In this document: in pieces, positions 60,025-64,000 of the stretch
Layout: each line of letters starts with the position of its first letter
Numbering within the stretch: the stretch's first letter is position 1
Made by a program: the position numbers and the translations under genes
From: Paludibacter sp.
GTDB lineage: Bacteria > Bacteroidota > Bacteroidia > Bacteroidales > Paludibacteraceae
Direction of reading: 5' to 3'
Assembly: GCA_019163375.1 (NCBI GenBank)
Contig: JAFLKK010000004.1
Coordinates: forward strand, 1 to 64,000
Length of the DNA stretch: 64,000 nucleotides
The notes under the pieces: generated by a model
What the model was told of the DNA's origin: nothing
What the model saw: the letters and a program-made list of their open reading frames with translations, nothing else
Databases searched by the model: none

Positions 60025-60510
60025 CTAAGATTTCGGATTAGACATATGAGAATGAATCACTTTCCATTTCCCATTTATCTTTGAATACACAAAAGTCCAT
60101 GCAAATTGACCAGTCAACATGCGACCATCAAATACCTTTGCTGAAAAATTTCCATTAGTAGTCAATAAAACACTATTTTCGGATAATACAGTAATCTTTT
60201 TTGTGTCAATATTAAATTTCTGGTATTCCAATCCCTTTATACCAGATTTGAATCCAACCATTAATTCTTCGAATGATTTAAAATAAAATCCATTATCAAT
60301 AAATCCAGTCTTTAAAGAATCATTGATGCATTCAGAAATCCCTGTTACATCAAGTCTTTCTCCAGCTTTAATGCTTTTATCAAATGCTAGAGAAATTTCA
60401 TTTTCTATTTTTTTAATCAATGTACTGGATAAGTCTTGTGAGTAAGAAAATCCGCAAACTCCGAATGTCATAAATCCGGTAAGAATAAAGCTGTAAATTT
60501 TTTGTCTCAT
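60025..60510 (-). CDS. NTF2-like/SnoaL-type exported protein
   Basis: Signal peptide; FAWTFVYSKINGKWKVIHSHMS C-terminus typical of NTF2-like proteins. Confidence 0.7.
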   Translation of the reverse strand: MRQKIYSFILTGFMTFGVCGFSYSQDLSSTLIKKIENEISLAFDKSIKAGERLDVTGISECINDSLKTGFIDNGFYFKSFEELMVGFKSGIKGLEYQKFNIDTKKITVLSENSVLLTTNGNFSAKVFDGRMLTGQFAWTFVYSKINGKWKVIHSHMSNPKS

Positions 60511-60610
60511 AATTTTAAATTTAATTATTAAAATCCAAATCTAATATCAATGTGTGACAACCCTATGTCAGTAGTTTATTTTTTTTAATATTGGCCATAA
60601 CGAGAGTCTG

Positions 60611-60728
60611 CCCACGCTCGCGCCAATTTGTAATCGGTGTGTTGCTCGTTAGAGCAAAAAAAGAAGAATAGATTGTTTTTTCAAAACAAGACATAAAACA
60701 CCTTAGCTTGTTCCACTACAAATACATT
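60611..60728. repeat. Repeat family R1, copy C
   Basis: cccacgctcgcgccaatttgtaatcggtgtgttgctcgttagagc...ccttagcttgttc. Confidence 0.85.
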
Positions 60729-60813
60729 TCCCCTTTGTCTTGGCACGGTTCACAGAACTACGCCAAACTGGGGTGTGCCGACCACATGAAGTTCGATGTA
60801 TTGTGGCCACTAC

Positions 60814-61689
60814 TTATTTTTCTCCTAATGCTTGCTTCTGCAAATCACCTACTATTTCACTACTGGTAAGAATATGATAGCTGCTAAACTTAAAACCAGC
60901 ATTTACTAAATCGTTGTATTTATGAATTGTAGTATAATAGTAGTAAGTTTCCGATTTTTTGTCAAAGGCTCTGGAAACATAACTATTAATTAAGGCATCC
61001 AATGCAAAGTATGCAATACTTAATGCTGGCAATGAAGTTCCTTTTTTTCTAACGATATACTGCGACATTTTTAAAAAAGACGAAAATATGATCAGGATAA
61101 AGGGGAAACAAAAAACCATAGCAATGATACTAAACACAAGACCTGTAAAATTAAAATACATTTCAGAGATAATGACAATAATTACTCCTGTAATTGGTAA
61201 CATAAGAAGCATAACTTTAAGAAAGCTATCTGATAAGTTCCAAAACACATTCCATCTTTTCCGACCATCAAGTTTTATGCAAAATATGATACTTTCAATT
61301 ACTTCAACATACATTCTCTTGTCTTCTGCAGGGTCTCTTTCAAACTGCACTAATAAGTTTTTAAAGTTGGAGAACCTTTTTCCAAATAAGATTTCAAGTT
61401 TTTTAATATACTCGATAATGTCATTTGCTTTATTTGCATCATATTCTCCTTCAAAATGATATAGTTTGTTTTCCTCTGGAATTTCAAGCCTTTTCAAATA
61501 TCCTATATAGATAAAAGGAATCAGTATAAAGAGGATCAAAATGCTCAGAATAATATCCCAATACGAAAATAGATGCTGTTGTAATAAGATAGAGTCTAAT
61601 TTTACAAGAGTATTAACTTGTAATGTCGTTCCAAAAGCAGAAATAACAATAAAGGATAATGCAATAAGAAGTCTTAATCTGTTTGTCAT
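60814..61689 (-). CDS. Hypothetical membrane protein (about four TM segments)
   Basis: Hydrophobic segments at the N-terminus and middle; start refined to ATG 61689. Confidence 0.6.
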   Translation of the reverse strand: MTNRLRLLIALSFIVISAFGTTLQVNTLVKLDSILLQQHLFSYWDIILSILILFILIPFIYIGYLKRLEIPEENKLYHFEGEYDANKANDIIEYIKKLEILFGKRFSNFKNLLVQFERDPAEDKRMYVEVIESIIFCIKLDGRKRWNVFWNLSDSFLKVMLLMLPITGVIIVIISEMYFNFTGLVFSIIAMVFCFPFILIIFSSFLKMSQYIVRKKGTSLPALSIAYFALDALINSYVSRAFDKKSETYYYYTTIHKYNDLVNAGFKFSSYHILTSSEIVGDLQKQALGEK

Positions 61690-61750
61690 TAAAAGTAAAA
61701 TTATTAGATACAATTAATAATAAGAGTCATTACCACCGGTTCACCGTAGC

Positions 61751-61943
61751 GTAAACAATACTTTTACCGATGTTTTGCATAGCGTCCCGCTATGTCAAAG
61801 CTAGAACTTGTCTCCGCCAGTAGTCGGACAAGCTGTCTACTGACGGAAGGAAAAGCTCTTGCTTTCCATATTCTATTTTTGATATGCAAGGCAAGAGCCT
61901 TGCTTCTAACCTGACGTAGTCTGGAGACTACGCCAAACTGGGG
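61751..61943. repeat. Multi-hairpin repeat family R2, copy 1
   Basis: CATAGCGtccCGCTATG; TCCGCCAGTAG...CTACTGACGGA; GCTCTTGC...GCAAGAGC; GTAGTCTggAGACTAC; shared with 63615-63808. Confidence 0.85.
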
Positions 61944-61981
61944 GTCGTTCCGACCGCAGGAAGCCTATGTATTAGCGGTAG

Positions 61982-62755
61982 TTATTGATTAAATTTATCC
62001 ATGATCTCATATATCAATTGTCTTTTAGCGACTACTAAATAAGTGTCTTTGTATTGCTTGGATATTAGAATGGCTTCACTATCAAAGTAAGTTGGTATTC
62101 TTCTAATGTCTTGATATTTGGTCAGCATTATTTGAAATTTATCATTATTGATCTTTAAAATATCAAGTAATTTTGGTATTTCTGCCTCTGATAGTTTCAA
62201 ATCACAACTGCTTGGCTCTTCAACAATTAATTCCTTTTTTACATTTCTAATTCTTTGATCAGGTGAATGTCCAGCATGTTCGGTATAAACTAAAAAAAGC
62301 CTTTTACACTCTTTACACTCATAAACATCACAAACATGGTATGGATAGAAGTTTATAGCTATTTTCGATTTTGGACTCCAATACTCGCCATCTCTATCGT
62401 TAAACTCAATATAATTTAGTGTTTTGATTTTATCATCTCTAAGATTTCCAATCAAATTATAACTAATAAGTTCAACATTTGAAATTGATCTAAATGAGTA
62501 GGTCCATTTAATTTCTTTGTTTTCAGCATGATGTACTATCTCAGAATGAACAAGAGAACAGTTCTCTATAACTAGTTTCTCTCTTTCTTCTACAAATGAT
62601 TTGAATTTATTTCTGTCAAACATATATATATTGTTATGATTTTGATTAATGATCAAATTTGTATTTAACTCAAGGTAGTTGCAACATATTCGTTGACTAC
62701 CGAAGGTAATTAATTTTTTAATATTTCTAATTGCCGCAAATAGCTTTACCATCAT
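61982..62755 (-). CDS. Hypothetical protein
   Basis: 257-aa ORF; CDVYECKECKRLFLVYTEHAGH contains a CxxC pair; start may be ATG 62623 (MFDRNKFKSF). Confidence 0.55.
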   Translation of the reverse strand: MMVKLFAAIRNIKKLITFGSQRICCNYLELNTNLIINQNHNNIYMFDRNKFKSFVEEREKLVIENCSLVHSEIVHHAENKEIKWTYSFRSISNVELISYNLIGNLRDDKIKTLNYIEFNDRDGEYWSPKSKIAINFYPYHVCDVYECKECKRLFLVYTEHAGHSPDQRIRNVKKELIVEEPSSCDLKLSEAEIPKLLDILKINNDKFQIMLTKYQDIRRIPTYFDSEAILISKQYKDTYLVVAKRQLIYEIMDKFNQ

Positions 62756-62852
62756 TTCGTTTTTTATAATTACCGCTAACTAGAGTTTGTGCAAAAACCC
62801 CATATTCTCCTGTTTTTGTATCTATTTTGTTGTTTTGGCTTCAAATAAGCTT

Positions 62853-62949
62853 CCCACGCTCCCGCCGATTTGTAATCGGTGTGTTGCTCGTTAGAGCAAA
62901 AAAGAAGAATAGATTGTTTTTTCAAAACAAGACACAAAACACCTTAGCT
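62853..62949. repeat. Repeat family R1, copy D (shorter)
   Basis: cccacgctcccgccgatttgtaatcggtgtgttgctcgttagagc...caccttagct. Confidence 0.85.
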
Positions 62950-63029
62950 CCTGTGTGCTGCATAGTCCAAGTTACGCTTCGCTAAACTTGAACTAGTCAC
63001 AGAGTGCAAACATGGACGAAATAGGGGTG

Positions 63030-63590
63030 TTAGGGGTTTGTAGCTTCGTTTTTTTCTGTTGTTTGTATTATTTCCTCTTTCTCAATGTCAATTATTTGAG
63101 TCCTTTTAGTGTAAATGATATATTCAGTCCATAATCCTTTCATCTTTTTTCTGTTCCATTCAAGTGAAATGCGGAATTGTCCGAAATCTCTAATAATTTT
63201 TCTATATCGATAGTCATAAATAGAACCACTAGTTTCTCTCCATTCGCTTATAACCTTCTCGCCGTCTTTATTAGTGTAAATTGACAAGTCTTCCCACATT
63301 GGGTGGTAATCTCCTCTAGTTAACATAGTTGTCCATAGAGCTGTCAATGAGTATGGTATTGCCAAAATACAAATCAGTCCGATAGTTATTCTTTTAATTA
63401 TTTTTCTTTCAAGTCGTAAAGCAAGTACAAAAAGATAAACGAATAATGCTGTGATTAAAAGTATTAGAAAGATTGTTACTAACTTGTCAATTGTAGGGTT
63501 CATAAATTCAAATGGTGTTCCGACAATCAACGAAGTTGTCAAGAACGATAACCCAAGAAATATAATGATTAAATTCTTCTTCACTGTCAA
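63030..63590 (-). CDS. Hypothetical membrane protein
   Basis: 186 aa; three hydrophobic segments at the N-terminus. Confidence 0.55.
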   Translation of the reverse strand: MTVKKNLIIIFLGLSFLTTSLIVGTPFEFMNPTIDKLVTIFLILLITALFVYLFVLALRLERKIIKRITIGLICILAIPYSLTALWTTMLTRGDYHPMWEDLSIYTNKDGEKVISEWRETSGSIYDYRYRKIIRDFGQFRISLEWNRKKMKGLWTEYIIYTKRTQIIDIEKEEIIQTTEKNEATNP

Positions 63591-63614
63591 TGTCTTTTTG
63601 TTTTCTAATTCCCC

Positions 63615-63808
63615 GCAGCGTAAATCATATTGTTTCCGATGTTTGGCATAGCGTCCCGTATGTCAAAGCTATAACTTGTCTCCGCCAGTAGTCGGACAAG
63701 CTGTCTACTGACGGAGGGAAAGCTCTTGCTTTCTATATTCTATTTTTGATATACAAGGCAAGAGCCTTGCTTCTAACCTGACGTAGTCTGGAGACTACGC
63801 CAAACAGG
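63615..63808. repeat. Multi-hairpin repeat family R2, copy 2
   Basis: Same module order as 61751-61943 with few substitutions. Confidence 0.85.
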
Positions 63809-64000
63809 GAGCTTTATGTTGTATTAAGTCGAGTTTCTGTGTTTAAAGTTTACTACTATATCCAACAAAAATTTGATACGTCGTTTTTTCAAGCTCATAG
63901 TTTCCTTTATTTGGCTCTTTCATATTTTTTTTATTTTCTTCTACTTCTTTGCTTATCATAGTTTCACTGTGAGTTATTTTCCATTCTCCTTTCACTTTCT

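Noticed and set aside
58662-62949. CRISPR array interpretation of the repeats
   Set aside because: Units are about 118 bp, irregularly spaced by whole genes, with internal hairpins and no short uniform spacers; no cas genes seen.

Overview
The window looks like a low-GC Bacteroidota (Bacteroidales-like) chromosome segment. This is inferred from -33 TTG / -7 TAnnTTTG promoters, the gene families present and the codon usage. Positions 0.9-57 kb are mostly housekeeping genes: dtd, pssA, gldA-like, ruvB, a flippase/glycosyltransferase/O-antigen-ligase surface-glycan cluster, RNase H, lolD, dgt, a stand-alone MetH activation domain, trmD, argC, a SNF2 helicase, erythrin-VIT, tadA, parE, envC-like, dut, an OYE, radC, a natAB-like ABC exporter, ldcA, a 7xLysM NlpC/P60 enzyme, recO, rpsT, a Mur ligase, plus tRNA-Arg(CCT) and tRNA-Glu(TTC). 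Positions 58.4-64 kb are an accessory mosaic of repeats and single minus-strand ORFs. The signals most worth following up are: (1) a compact ECF-sigma regulon at 51.7-53.4 kb, with a shared TTTAAAGTAAA-N13-CGTCTTC promoter upstream of the sigma gene and of a second operon encoding small Cys/His-rich proteins, one of them (58 aa) missing from the ORF track; (2) a tandem pair of candidate small RNAs at 21.9-22.5 kb, each with an identically spaced ATGTTATATAACAT dyad, promoter, perfect hairpin and terminator, with a compensatory change in the terminator stem; (3) an Fe-S-type Rrf2 regulator with three 21-bp dyads near an Rrf2/YceI/porin/YceI locus; (4) a duplicated GxxExxY (PD-(D/E)XK-like) gene flanked by 39-bp inverted repeats and joined to a multi-hairpin repeat present in four copies; (5) a four-helix-bundle gene bounded by a 25-bp inverted repeat and sitting inside an ABC operon. 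No CRISPR array, rRNA or intact transposase was seen. All family calls come from reading the sequence, not from a database search.
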